Shown here: in pieces, positions 44,649-55,778 of the stretch
Position numbering within the stretch: the stretch's first letter is position 1
How the letters are laid out: the number at the start of each line of letters is the position of its first letter
Assembly: GCA_025617745.1 (NCBI GenBank)
Contig: CM046858.1
Coordinates: 33,922,598-33,986,597, forward strand
Direction of reading: 5' to 3'
DNA from: Heliocidaris erythrogramma
Lineage: Eukaryota > Echinodermata > Echinoidea > Camarodonta > Echinometridae
DNA length: 64,000 bases
The notes under the pieces: model-generated
Told to the model about the DNA's origin: nothing
Seen by the model: only the letters and a program-made list of their open reading frames with translations
The model's database searches: none
Made by a program: the position numbers and the translations under genes

Positions 44649-45686
44649 CTATAGGCCTTTATATATTCGTCTCGTTCGGAGAACGAAACGTATCAATGCT
44701 CTTTGTTTATCGATGTTGTTACTTTTCAGGAGGCCCTGAATTTCTTGAGGCTCTTTCAAATTTGTTTCTGTAAGCAACATTGCTCTTTCAATAATAAAAT
44801 GTGGACATACAATAAGAAAATGATCAATTGTTTCTGTCTCTTTACAGATATCACATAAACCAGTTGGATGTAGTTTTAAATGAAAAAGGTCAAAGTTAAG
44901 CCCAATTATACCAAGACGAAGTGTATGTAGTAAACTTTCACAAAATCGATTAAGATGACATTCATATAAAGAATGGTGAACTCTCGGTTGTATCTGTCTC
45001 AGATTGCAGGTTGAAATCTTCCACCGGTTTTGCCATTCCTGTGTATATTTTAATGTGATCAGATTCTTTACTTCATCAAAACTTAATTTGTTCTGGATTT
45101 CGATGTTTTTTGTTAATGCCAATTTTGCATGAAAATCTGCTGCTTCGTTTCCACTTATGCCGCAATGGCTAGGTATCCACTCTAAATTGACTTCTTTGCC
45201 TTGGTACTTCAGTTTAGTAACTAAAGTCAATATTTCGGTTACGAAAGATATATTTCTTTGGTTCTTTATGGCTAACAAAGCACTTAGTGAGTCACAAAAT
45301 ATTACTGCTCCTACGTAGATATTAATATTTTCTAACCAAGTTAACACAAGTACTATTGCAGCCAATTCTGGTCTAAAAACTGAGGTATGGTTATTTAATC
45401 TTTTTGATTGGTGGTAAGACCATGCTGGTACATAGAAAGAAGCAGCAGATATACCTGTATTGGGTACTTTTGACCCATCTGTATATATATGTAGTTGATA
45501 AGACCATTTTGTGTTTATTAATTGAAGGCTTTCTTGATATAGATATGCCTGATTTTCTTGTTTACTTAGAATACTACTAAGTTCAACTGATACTCCCGGG
45601 GGGATGAAAAACCAAGGTGGAAAATTATTTTGATTATATGTCTCAATATGATAATCCTTTTCCGATCTGCAATATGTTGCTGCCAT
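44649..45686 (-). pseudogene. LINE ORF2 C-terminus: RNase H and zinc-knuckle tail
   Basis: A 345-codon frame on the minus strand. Residues ~66-205 form a type I RNase H domain: YTDGSK (first Asp), FRPELAAI (Glu), FCDSLSALLAI (Asp), WIPSHCGISGNEAAD (His and last Asp). A CDICKETETIDHFLIVC zinc-knuckle-like motif lies near residue 280. RNase H after the reverse transcriptase is characteristic of I, Nimb, Loa, R1 and Tad-type LINEs. The frame is offset from the upstream RT frame and the thumb/connection segment between them seems shortened, so this is a broken copy. Confidence 0.9.
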
Positions 45687-46192
45687 GTAAGTTTCTGATC
45701 GAAAATCACTCCCAGAAATCGTTTAGAAGTTTGAAAGGCAAGTTCCTTGCCTTTCAATTCTAGTTTGGGATATTGTACTTTGTGCTTCTTGGTAAAAAGT
45801 AATGGGGTTGATTTATCTTGAGATAGTTGAAAACCCCATTTTCTAAACCAATCACTCAGTATATTTATATATTTCTGCATTTTGCATGTTATAGATTCTA
45901 AGTTATTACCCGATATCCATATTGCACAATCATCGGCATAAATGGATATGGAGATTGACTCTACTGTAGGAATGTCACTTAACATGATGTTAAATAAAAT
46001 AGGGCTTAGGACACTCCCTTGCGGTAGTCCGTTGTACATTCTATATGTTTCAGATTTCGTGTTACCTATTTTTACTTGAAACGTTCTATTTTTCAAGTAG
46101 TTTTCTAGGAAATGTATTACTTTCCCTGTAATATTATTTTCTAATAATTTATAAATTAGTCCATCTATGTAAAGTATATCATGGCTTCTCAA
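45566..46192 (-). pseudogene. LINE ORF2: reverse transcriptase palm, C-terminal part
   Basis: Minus-strand frame with GLPQGSVLSPILFN (motif B), YADDCAIW (motif C, catalytic Asp pair), GFQLSQDKST (motif D) and RFLGVIFDQKLTWQQHI (motif E to thumb). It joins the preceding frame through a single-base frameshift right after motif A (near 46185-46192). Both breaks lie outside the catalytic residues. Confidence 0.9.
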
Positions 46193-47411
46193 TGTCTAAG
46201 AAGAATGCTAGAGTGTATTCCCCATTGTTTATACTCTTTTGAATGTCATTTTCAAGATTGGTAATATTATCTGTTGTGCTTCTTCCTTTACGGAAGCCGC
46301 TCATAAACGTGGGTAGTATGTCTAATTTTTCAATGAACCAGTCAAGTCTGTTTTTAATCATACGCTCAAACGTTTTTATGAAGCACGATGTAAGTGCTAT
46401 AGGTCTGTATGAAGACAGAAAGGTTGGGTCTTTTTTGTATTTTGGAATAGGAATAAGGATTGAGTGTTTTAGCTCTCGGGGTATATCGCCAGTATCCCAC
46501 ATCATGTTCATTATTTTTAGCATAATTTCTTTGGTTGCGTGTGGGAGGTATTTGTATACTTCGTAAGGGATTTTATCCTCCCCTGGAGCTGAGGTTTTGC
46601 AAGAATTCAGAGCTTTTTCCAGTTCAAAACGTTGATATGGTTCATCAAGAATATTTCCAAAAACGTGAGTTCGATCTGTGTTTAAATTCAGATCTTGAAT
46701 GGTTTCATTTTGACTTGTTGACTGGAAAAATTTACCAAAGGCTTCAGCCTTTTCTTGGTCTTTAATAAGCTCTTTTTCTTCTCCTAATATGATTGGTATT
46801 TTGTTTCCTCTCTTTACTTGTATTCCATTCATTTGTTTGATTATCGACCATACAGTGGATTCAGGCATGAAGCGGTTTAATTTAAGGCAGAAATTGTGCC
46901 AGTAAGTACGTTCCGCTTGACGAAGCGTCTTTTGTGCTTGAGCTTTTTTCTTTTTAAATGTATTTAATTGTTCTATTGAGATGTGTCTTTTCAATTTATT
47001 TCTAGCTTTATTTCTTTCCTTTATTATTTTCGAGCATTCTTTTGTCCACCATGGAATGGGATTATATTTCTTCTTGCTTCTTTTAGGCATTATTTCCTTA
47101 ATAACATTTGATAGACGTTGTTTAAAATGTGAAAAGGCCTCTTGTGGATTAGAAGAGGAAATGTCTTTAACTAGTTCTTCACATCTTTTAGAAAATTTAA
47201 CCCAGTCCATGTTCTTGAAAGACCAATGTTCTTCACAGTTTTGGCGTTCAACCTCAAATCCCGCGTCTATGGCCCTTTCCATAGACACCTCTATTTTTAT
47301 TGGGAAGTGGTCACTTCCAAGTGAGTTATCCAGGACTTCCCATGAACATTTATTTGATATGTCAGGAGAGGTGATGCTAAGGTCCAGGCATGACATCTTT
47401 CCAGTAACCGG
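46179..47411 (-). pseudogene. LINE ORF2: endonuclease end and RT N-terminus
   Basis: Starting at the LTR-element insertion point, the minus-strand frame carries the end of the endonuclease (SCLDLSITSPD, then NSLGSDHFPIKIEV with the catalytic Asp-His), a ~150-residue linker, then RT motifs SSYRPIALTSCFIKTFERMI, FMSGFRKGRSTTDNI and FFLDIEK (motif A Asp). It ends at the frameshift. It is the direct continuation of 55944-56501: with the LTR element and one CCGG copy set aside, the reading frame is uninterrupted at the junction. Confidence 0.9.
47408..47411. other. Target duplication, left (CCGG)
   Basis: CCGG precedes the first TG of the 5' LTR and recurs at 55940-55943 after the last CA of the 3' LTR. 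A 4 bp duplication is within the 4-6 bp range of Ty3/gypsy integration. Confidence 0.85.
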
Positions 47412-47580
47412 TGTGACGAGGGACGAGTTGATGTTGGACGAGTGGTAAAATGGACATCGAAGAGCAAGAATAGAGTTTTTCTAAACCTACGACCACGACT
47501 TCGCCTCGTTCTTTTGTACCTTGTTCATCGGCTGGATGATGGTGATGATGGTGATGATGGTGTGAGTAGGACCCGTAACA
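47412..47580 (+). repeat. 5' LTR (169 bp)
   Basis: Begins TGTGAC and ends GTAACA (TG...CA). Against the 3' LTR it has three substitutions, one 1 bp indel and one extra copy of a 9 bp GATGATGGT-type repeat. Short for a gypsy LTR. No convincing TATA box or poly(A) signal could be assigned. Confidence 0.92.
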
Positions 47581-47583
47581 AAA

Positions 47584-47601
47584 TGGGGGCTTGTTCGGAA
47601 T
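47584..47601 (+). promoter_or_regulatory. Primer-binding site, tRNA-Pro type
   Basis: TGGGGGCTTGTTCGGAAT starts three bases after the LTR. By recall, 15 of 18 positions complement the 3' end of tRNA-Pro including its CCA. Minus-strand DNA synthesis would start here. Confidence 0.8.
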
Positions 47602-48044
47602 CACTATGAAGGCCTCAGGTGAATAGACAAAGGTGAAACATTAGGTACTTTTGGTCTCCATGAAACGCTAAGGTGATAGCGCGCGCTCGTGTTTCGAGTC
47701 ATATGCATGCGTGCATTGCGTTGTAGTGTAGGCTTGTCGTCGAAGCCTGTGCGAAGACACCGCGGGGTTTGCGTATGTTGATTGTTGGTGGTCGCTGACC
47801 AGGTTGTGCGGTTGCACGGGTTTGCACAGGTTTAATGTGTTTGAACCAGAGTCTTGCTGATTATGTTTCGGTGTTTTACAATTGTTAAAACTTTATGTTG
47901 GGCTTTTAGTCTGTGCATGCTGGTGTTCTTGCCTTTTGCTGGTGCTTTTTGGTGATAAACATTGAGACGGGGTATGAGCTCAATGTGGGGTTGTCTCATA
48001 TAGGCATTCAGTTGACGTGTGGTATAGCACGTTGTGTTGTGTGC
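47602..48044 (+). other. LTR-element leader, part 1
   Basis: Untranslated, TG-rich sequence with no long open frame, between primer site and MITE. Continues at 49170. Confidence 0.7.
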
Positions 48045-48052
48045 AGTGCGGT

Positions 48053-49161
48053 TAGCCAGGATTAGCTTCGTGAATGTAGAAAAAAAAAATGGCTATACGC
48101 CTTCTACACACGAAGCTAGGCGTTATTACCCAGCAATCAGATTCCGCACGGGGTAGTACGACATGAAAAATGCCCTGAAATCACACTTTTCTGATAGTTT
48201 CCGCGACCCACAGACCCTTCCCCACAGCGTTTCCTCCTAGGGAAACGTTTGTAATGACAATTTTTTTTTTATTGACTCTAATTTTGGAAATATATCCATA
48301 AAAAGATGATAAAAATTACAGAAAACTCACCAGCGTTTGCGTATCCATGCCTCCGAGGTCATGCAGATCAAAATGGCGGCACGATCGCCGTAATTGAAAT
48401 CATGAAAACTATTAGGCGCCGTTTGTAAATTTATTATTTAGCTCAATTATTTACATATAATTCACTATTTAGCTCTTTTCTACGATTATTATACGATAAA
48501 ATGACATAAAGGATACAATGTTTTATAAATAATGAATTTTGCAATTTCCATTTTTTTTAAATAATGATTTTACAATATTCATCATATATAAATAATGAAT
48601 TTTGAAGTTTCCATTATTTATAAATGATGATTTCACAAATTCATTATATATCAAATATTATGGAAATTGCAAAATTCATTATTTATAAAACATTGTATCC
48701 TTTATGTCATTTTATCGTATAATAATCGTAGAAAAGAGCTAAATAGTGAATTATATGTAAATAATTGAGCTAAATAATAAATTTACAAACGGCGCCTAAT
48801 AGTTTTCATGATTTCGATTACGGCGATCGTGCCGCCATTTTGATCTGCATGACCTCGGAGGCATGGATACGCAAACGCTGGTGAGTTTTCTGTAATTTTT
48901 ATCATCTTTTTATGGATATATTTCCAAAATTAGAGTCAATCAAAAAAAAAATTGTCATTACAAACGTTTCCCTAGGAGGAAACGCTGTGGGGAAGGGTCT
49001 GTGGGTCGCGGAAACTATCAGAAAAGTGTGATTTCAGGGCATTTTTCATGTCGTACTACCCCGTGCGGAATCTGATTGCTGGGTAATAACGCCTAGCTTC
49101 GTGTGTAGAAGGCGTATAGCCATTTTTTTTTTTTCTACATTCACGAAGCTAATCCTGGCTA
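48053..49161. mobile_element. 1.1 kb palindromic MITE in the LTR-element leader
   Basis: Arms of about 500 bp (48053-48551 and 48659-49161) are nearly perfect inverse copies around a ~107 bp AT-rich centre. The terminus is TAGCCAGGATTAGCTTCG. AGTGCGGT is duplicated exactly at 48045-48052 and 49162-49169. An 8 bp duplication fits hAT, P or Merlin transposons. No open frame is retained. A transcript through it would fold into a very long hairpin and might hinder translation or reverse transcription of the host element (inference). Confidence 0.92.
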
Positions 49162-49169
49162 AGTGCGGT

Positions 49170-49599
49170 GTATACGAGAGTGTATGTTGCCGTCTGTGCA
49201 GGCTGTGATTGGGGCAGAATTCCAGGGCATCTCGCTATGAGATTTTAGTTCGCTTGATTGAGTGAATTTTGTTGGTTGAAGGTATTTCAACTGGGTTAAC
49301 CGTGTCAGGTTGCCGTGTTTGTTGGTTGAGGTTTGCCAACAGGGTTGACCAGAGTTAGGTTGACAGGAATTTAGGTTGAAGGTTTATTCAACTGGGGTAA
49401 TCGAGTCAGATTACCAGCTTTGTAGGTCAAGGTTAAATCGGCTGGATCAACCGGATCGGGTTGTCGGATTTTACGGTTGATTGTTTCAACTGGGGTAACC
49501 GAGTCGGGTTATCTGATTTTGTTTGGCTAAGAATTTTTTAGAGTTTCTTTAGCTGTTTCTAATCTTTTCAGCATTGAGGATTAGGGGTCTATATTGGCC
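49170..49599 (+). other. LTR-element leader, part 2
   Basis: Contains loose repeats of TTGGTTGAGG and CAACTGGGGTAACCGAGTC (about 49250-49520, period near 50-65 bp), then the ATG. Such leader repeats might be packaging-related, but nothing proves it. Confidence 0.65.
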
Positions 49600-52500
49600 A
49601 TGGCGGATTTTTCATTGGAAAAATTTGTGGAATCTCCCACGGTAGAGGAATTGCTGGTCTTGAAGAAGGCTGATCTATTGCAGGTAGCCAATCATTACCA
49701 GGTTGCTGAGGTAAAGAGCAACTGGCGTAAAGTTGAGATACTGACAGCTATTATTCAGTGGTTGGTGGAGGAGGCAGATGTTCTCCCACTTGATGCTTTG
49801 AATAGCGTACCTGGTGCATCCCAGGGAAAGGAAAACGCAGAAGAGAAATTGCGGTTAAAAGAGCTGGAGCTAGAGATAGCAAAAGTCGAACTAGAGAGAG
49901 AGCAAGTAGTTCTAAGGAGAGAAAGAGCGAGTGCTGAAGAGAGAGAAGAGATTAGGCAGGCTCAGTCTGATTTTGATGTAGCTCGGCACGTACGGATGGT
50001 TCCGGCGTTTGAGGAGGATGAAGTAGAGAACTATTTTCTGCACTTTGAGAAGGTGGCTGTTAGTTTGAATTGGCCACGGGAGAAATGGTCACACTTGCTA
50101 CAATCTCAGTTGAAGGGTAAAATTCGAGATGCTTATTCGGCTTTGTCCGTTGAAGAAGCGGGTCAGTATGACATAGTAAAAGAGGCTGTATTGCATGCTT
50201 ATGAGCTAGTACCAGAAGCGTACCGACAACAATTTCGGAAATCGCGAAAAGATGAGTCACGGACACATCTAGAATTTGCTAGGCGCAAGGAACAGTTGTT
50301 CGATAGATGGAGTTCTTCGCTCCATGTCAAGAACTTTGCGGATCTTCGAGAAATCATACTTCTTGAAGAGTTCAAAAGAAGTGTTCACATTGACGTTCGA
50401 TTGCATGTAGAAGCGCAGCGAATAGGAACACTTAGTGAAGCAGCCCGTGTTGCTGATGATTTTGTGCTGACACACAGAACCACAAACAGAGTTTCTAGTG
50501 AAACAAAGAAAACTGGAAAGTGGAACAAAAACAAGAAAAATGGTTCAGCACATGTCAACGATGAAGTCAAATCACAGTCTAAGGAAGAACAGGGAAAAGC
50601 TAGTGAAAAGAAATGCTTTGCATGTAAAAAGGTTGGGCATTTTAAGGCGAAGTGTCCTACACTTCGAGCGAAGTCAAGTGAAGCTAGCGCACATCCGAAT
50701 GCATTTGTGAATAATTTGTCAGATTCACAGAGTAGGATTGAACCGGTAGACTTAGAGAAAGTGAAAAAGCAGTACGAGCCATTTGTATCTGTAGGGTTTG
50801 TGTCCTTATCTGAGAGTGATGAGGCTAGGAGAGTGAAAGTGTTGAGAGATACTGGTTCTTCTCAGTCCATGATTTTGGACAGTGTTTTACCCTTTGGTGA
50901 GAGTTCTTCTGTTGGTGCAAGTGTGTTGCTCAAGGGCATTGGAGATGGTTTTGTGGAAGCCCCCCTTCATGAGGTAGACTTGAATTCAGGCCTTGTTTCT
51001 GGTGTTGTGAAGATGGCCGTTAGACCATCACTTCCTATCGAGGATGTGTCCATCATATTAGGCAATGATCTTGCTGGTGAAAGAGTCAGGTCATGTCCAG
51101 TAGTAAGTTCACGTCCTTGTGACAGTAGTGAGACAGATCAGTTGGTTGCAGAATTTCCCGCTGTGTTCCCGTCGTGTGCTGTAACTCGTTCAATGGCAAA
51201 GAGAGTAGAGTCTGAGAAGGAGTCTAGTGAGATAGATGTTGACTTGGGGGATTCTTTCTTTTGTCGTTTGGTTGAGGGTGAGTCCAAATCAAATGAGGAT
51301 GAGAGTGCACGAGAGACGCATGGTGAAGGAAGTAATCAGAAGTCTGAACCAATTTTGTCTAAGAGAAAGTTGCAAGAGAAGCAACAAAAAGATCCTCAGT
51401 TGATTTCTTTGGGGGAGAGAGCTGTTTCCGAGGAGGAGGCATTGACTGTGCCTGTTTGTTATTACAAGAAAGCAGGTGTGCTCATGAGAAAGTGGAGGCC
51501 ACCAGATGTTCCTGCAGATGAAGTGTGGAAAGAAGTCCACCAGATTGTAGTCCCTTTTACATACAGGCAGGACATAATTAGCCTTGCTCATGAAGCTCCA
51601 CTTGCAGGTCACTTGGGAGTTCACAAAACTCAGGAGAAAATTCTTTCTCATTTCTTCTGGCCTGGTCTGCAAAAGGATGTTGCGAATTTTTGCAGAAGCT
51701 GCCATGTGTGTCAGGTTGTAGGCAAACCAAACCAGAAAATACCGGCAGCACCGCTGAAGCCAATACCGGCCTTCGATGAGCCGTTTTCTAGGATTATAGT
51801 GGATTGCGTAGGTCCTCTTCCAAGGACAAAGGCAGGCAATGAATACTTATTGACAATCATGTGCGCTGCGACGAGATATACCGAAGCGATACCACTTAGG
51901 CGCATTACAGCGACACATGTAACCAAGTCATTAGTGAAATTTTTCACTACTGTAGGACTACCAAAGACTGTACAGTCTGATCAAGGATCAAACTTTATGT
52001 CTAAGGTGTTCAAACAGGTGTTACAGCAGTTAGGGATTGAGCATGTAACTTCGAGTGCATATCATCCAGAGTCTCAGGGAGCATTGGAGAGGTTTCACCA
52101 AACCCTCAAGAACATGCTGAAGACTTATTGTCTTGAGACGGAGAAGGACTGGGATGAGGGAGTCCCATTGTTACTCTTTGCTATGAGGGAGTCTGTTCAA
52201 GAGTCTTTAGGTTTCAGCCCTTTTGAGTTAGTGTATGGACATGAAGTCCGTGGACCCCTCAAGTTGTTGAAAGAAAGGTTGTTGTCGGACGATGAGGACA
52301 TGAATTTGTTGGACTATGTTTCTACTTTCCGCGAAAGATTGAATCGCGCTTGTGAGGTTGCTAGACAGAATCTGTCTGACTCTCAGGAGAGGATGAAGTC
52401 CTGGTATGACAGAAAATCCAAGGAAAGGAACTTCAAGGAAGGTGATGAAGTCTTGGTGTTGTTGCCCTTGGTTGGTCATTCTCTGCAGGCTAGATTTTCT

Positions 52501-54144
52501 GGACCGTATGTCATTGCTAAGAGAATTGGTGATGTTAACTATGTCGTAAAAACTCCGGATAGGCAGAAGAAAAGGCGTGTATGTCATGTGAATATGCTGA
52601 AGCCGTACATTCGGAGAGGTGATGAAGAGACAGCACAACCAGTGTTGAGTGCTGTAGAATCTAATCCAAAGAGTGAAGAAGAAGAAATGTGCAAGATTGA
52701 AAGAGAGGAACCATGTGTGAAATTGAAAAATTCAGAGGTTCTAGCACATATTGATGACAAACTAACCCACTTGTCTGAGAAGGAGAGGAAGGATGTGAAA
52801 GAGTTGTTGAGTGAGTATCCGCAATTGTTTGCAGATGTCCCCTCTCGAACAGATGCTGTTGAGCATGATGTTGATGTGGGAGATACTACCCCAATCAAAC
52901 AGGCACCATATCGGGCCAACCCAACAAAGATGAAAAGTCTTGAGAAAGAAATAGAGTATATGCTACAGAATGGCATTATTGAGCCAAGTAGTAGTGCATG
53001 GTCTTCTCCATGTATCCTGGTTCCAAAACCAGATAGATCATATCGTTTCTGTACCGACTACAGAAAAGTCAATGCGTGTACCAAAACAGATTCATTTCCC
53101 ATTCCGCGCGTAGATGATTGTATTGACCGTATAGGCAAAGCAAAGTATGTGAGCAAATTCGATCTGCTGAAAGGTTATTGGCAGATCCCCTTGACCAAGA
53201 GAGCGCAAGAGATTTCCGCATTTGCTACACCACAAGGCCTATTTCATTACACCGTGATGCCTTTCGGCATGAAAAACGCGCCGGCTACATTCCAAAGACT
53301 CGTGAATAGTCTTGTTTCAAGTCTTGAAGGCTGTGAAGCTTATATTGATGACTTAGTTGTGTATAGTGAAGATTGGGATGTTCATGTACAGAGAATCAGA
53401 GAGTTGTTCAGAAGGTTGGCTGCTGCCAAAATGACAGTGAATCTGACAAAGAGTGAGTTTGGAGGTGCTAGTGTTAGTTTCCTGGGTCATGTTGTTGGCT
53501 CTGGTCACGTTCGACCACTCTCGGCGAAGGTAGAAGCAATTCTGGCTTTCCCGACTCCAACCAACCGGAAGGAACTGATGCGGTTTCTGGGCATGGCAGG
53601 CTACTATAGACGGTTCTGCCATAACTTCTCTGATGTCGTGGCTCCGCTAACCAATCTACTACGCAAAGAAGTGAAGTTCGTCTGGTCCAGTGACTGTAAG
53701 AGTGCTTTCGACCAGGTGAAAGCTCTCTTATCTACCAATCCTGTGTTGATGGCTCCAGACTTCAACCAGCCGTTCAGCCTGATGGTGGATGCTAGTGATG
53801 TTGGCGCTGGTGCTGTGCTAACTCAGAACGACACAGAAGGAGTCGACAGACCTATATCCTTCTTTTCTAAGAAGTTTTCCCCTAGTCAGAAGAACTATTC
53901 GACTGTTGAGAAAGAGACTCTATCAATGATCCTAGCACTTGAACATTTCAGCGTGTATGTTCATGGATCGCAGTACCCAGTCAGAGTATTGACGGATCAT
54001 AACCCACTGACATTTCTTAGTAAAATGAAACACAAAAACCAGAGATTGACACGTTGGAGCTTGTTGCTGCAAGAGTATAACTTGAACATTGAGCACATTG
54101 CAGGAAAGAACAATGTTATTGCAGATGCTCTATCTCGCGTGTGA
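49600..54144 (+). CDS. Gag-Pol polyprotein, Gmr1-like gypsy order
   Basis: 1514 codons, no internal stop. I start at the ATG at 49600, which has a strong GCCATGG context; the open frame extends slightly upstream only through a TTG. In order: SAP-like helical region (~10-55), coiled coil (~70-125), capsid-like gag (~130-280), CCHC zinc knuckle CFACKKVGHFKAKC (~338), aspartic protease with DTGSS (~415), integrase zinc finger (~664-705; GHLGVH, CRSCHVC), integrase core with Asp735, Asp794 and Glu830 (D-35-E), GPY/F-type C-terminus (~968), reverse transcriptase with Asp1188 (FDLLKGYWQ) and YIDD (~1248-1251), RNase H (VDASDVGAG, EKETLS, TDHNPL, ADALSR) to the end. All key catalytic residues seen are present. 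Gag and Pol are fused in one frame. Confidence 0.95.
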   Translation: MADFSLEKFVESPTVEELLVLKKADLLQVANHYQVAEVKSNWRKVEILTAIIQWLVEEADVLPLDALNSVPGASQGKENAEEKLRLKELELEIAKVELEREQVVLRRERASAEEREEIRQAQSDFDVARHVRMVPAFEEDEVENYFLHFEKVAVSLNWPREKWSHLLQSQLKGKIRDAYSALSVEEAGQYDIVKEAVLHAYELVPEAYRQQFRKSRKDESRTHLEFARRKEQLFDRWSSSLHVKNFADLREIILLEEFKRSVHIDVRLHVEAQRIGTLSEAARVADDFVLTHRTTNRVSSETKKTGKWNKNKKNGSAHVNDEVKSQSKEEQGKASEKKCFACKKVGHFKAKCPTLRAKSSEASAHPNAFVNNLSDSQSRIEPVDLEKVKKQYEPFVSVGFVSLSESDEARRVKVLRDTGSSQSMILDSVLPFGESSSVGASVLLKGIGDGFVEAPLHEVDLNSGLVSGVVKMAVRPSLPIEDVSIILGNDLAGERVRSCPVVSSRPCDSSETDQLVAEFPAVFPSCAVTRSMAKRVESEKESSEIDVDLGDSFFCRLVEGESKSNEDESARETHGEGSNQKSEPILSKRKLQEKQQKDPQLISLGERAVSEEEALTVPVCYYKKAGVLMRKWRPPDVPADEVWKEVHQIVVPFTYRQDIISLAHEAPLAGHLGVHKTQEKILSHFFWPGLQKDVANFCRSCHVCQVVGKPNQKIPAAPLKPIPAFDEPFSRIIVDCVGPLPRTKAGNEYLLTIMCAATRYTEAIPLRRITATHVTKSLVKFFTTVGLPKTVQSDQGSNFMSKVFKQVLQQLGIEHVTSSAYHPESQGALERFHQTLKNMLKTYCLETEKDWDEGVPLLLFAMRESVQESLGFSPFELVYGHEVRGPLKLLKERLLSDDEDMNLLDYVSTFRERLNRACEVARQNLSDSQERMKSWYDRKSKERNFKEGDEVLVLLPLVGHSLQARFSGPYVIAKRIGDVNYVVKTPDRQKKRRVCHVNMLKPYIRRGDEETAQPVLSAVESNPKSEEEEMCKIEREEPCVKLKNSEVLAHIDDKLTHLSEKERKDVKELLSEYPQLFADVPSRTDAVEHDVDVGDTTPIKQAPYRANPTKMKSLEKEIEYMLQNGIIEPSSSAWSSPCILVPKPDRSYRFCTDYRKVNACTKTDSFPIPRVDDCIDRIGKAKYVSKFDLLKGYWQIPLTKRAQEISAFATPQGLFHYTVMPFGMKNAPATFQRLVNSLVSSLEGCEAYIDDLVVYSEDWDVHVQRIRELFRRLAAAKMTVNLTKSEFGGASVSFLGHVVGSGHVRPLSAKVEAILAFPTPTNRKELMRFLGMAGYYRRFCHNFSDVVAPLTNLLRKEVKFVWSSDCKSAFDQVKALLSTNPVLMAPDFNQPFSLMVDASDVGAGAVLTQNDTEGVDRPISFFSKKFSPSQKNYSTVEKETLSMILALEHFSVYVHGSQYPVRVLTDHNPLTFLSKMKHKNQRLTRWSLLLQEYNLNIEHIAGKNNVIADALSRV

Positions 54145-55769
54145 ACTTGAACTTAATCTCTGTGAAATTACATGGAAAGTGGGCTTACCTTATGTGAGAT
54201 ACTTCGTGAACATTTGAGCAGTTTATTGATATGAACTGGAATTCAATGTGGAGAAGAAAAAACAAGTTTGAACTTGATAATCCGAGACTGATTGGACTCA
54301 GTGAAGCAATTTTCTTCTTGTGTTTGCTTTTTTTGATATATTGCATATCTTTATGTATTTCTGAAAGTGAAATGATTAGTATTTTCTGTTGTGAAGAGTT
54401 TAACATGCATGACAACATTCTGGTGTTAAATTCCCTTTTCGATTTTACAAAAGAAACAAAAAACAAAAGAGAAAAGTTAGTTCTCGTTTTGGTTATGCAT
54501 GTGTGTCACTTTCAAAACAGGAAATAAGATTTGATTTTTTTTCATGTTTCATTGAAAAAATGTTGTTTGTTGACAATTGTATTATTGGAACCAAAGAGAA
54601 AAGGTATTCTCTTGTATTTTGGTCCCTTGAAGATGAAAGATAAATGTCATTGTTATGAAAATGCATAACATTGCATTAACAGTGAAAAATGTTACCACAT
54701 CGTTATATTTTGAAGATATGTTGTTTCATCTTTGAGACAGATATATTATTGCTGAAAGTTGTTTATTAATTTCATTGGAAGAAATCAAATTTACATCTTT
54801 GCAAAAGCTATTTTTGTTGACTTGCCAAGAAGCAATTACATGACAGAGATGACTCATTTCATGTATTATAACATGTCAGTGATTTTAACATGTTTTGTTG
54901 TTTGTTGAGAAACAATTTCTTAATTAATTTTAAATAGAAGAAATTGGATAAATACAACTTCTGATTTATGCACACATTAAGTGATAAGTGTAAAGGTGCA
55001 GGATATTGGAAGAATTTTTGTGTTGAAACTTATGAAAGTTATTATTTTCATCTTACATATGAATGCCATAACCACTAGACAAACTTGAGTTCAGTATACA
55101 AGCTGTGATACCATCTGCATGTTGGTACTACCCAGATTTTCGTGAGTTAAATTGTTTTCTCAGAATTCTAACCTTATGTGAGGGTTCAGATAGTTTTCAT
55201 ATTTATCAGCATTTGATGATTGGTGTATTTTTGACAGTGTCAGAAACAAAAGTGACATGGCAGCTAAAAGCAGCGCAGCATAGCCAATTGCATAAAATAA
55301 TTCATGTTTTGTGATGATATATTTTGTTGGACAAAATTCATCCTTTGTCATTTTTGTGAGACACTGATGTACTCCTTTGTGTATAGTATTTACATGTACA
55401 TGTGAAGATGTTTAAGATGTTTGTTTGCATCACAGAGAATTATGAGCAATTTACTGCAGTTGCATATCAAATTGATTGCTTGTTTATGTCTCCTTGCAAA
55501 TGAATATGTTTTTATATTAGTTGCAAGCCAAGAAATTGTGTTTATGCTATGTTTTACAAGAACACAATTCGTGCATTTATAATGAGCTTGTGCTATTTTT
55601 AGGTACAAATTGATCGAGACTAAGTGACTCGATACTAGTTTTCGCAGTATGACAGTATTACTGGATATGTATTATGAAAGAAGGCATTTTATTTTGCATG
55701 TACGATATCGATAGGGATGATTTAATTATGTACATACTTCTTTCGTTACACTCATAAGTATGTTTTTAT
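54145..55769 (+). other. LTR-element 3' region, no env seen
   Basis: AT-rich, 1.6 kb. One 98-codon frame (54231-54527) has a single hydrophobic segment (FFLCLLFLIYCISLCI) but no signal peptide, cleavage site or fusion motif, and its composition is like the surroundings, so I do not call an envelope gene. Confidence 0.7.
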
Positions 55770-55778
55770 GGAGGGGAG
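55770..55778 (+). promoter_or_regulatory. Polypurine tract
   Basis: GGAGGGGAG ends at the base before the 3' LTR, the expected primer site for plus-strand synthesis. Confidence 0.85.

Noticed and set aside
54231-54527. Envelope-like gene in the LTR element
   Set aside because: Only one hydrophobic segment in 98 codons; no signal peptide, cleavage or fusion motif; AT-rich composition like flanks.
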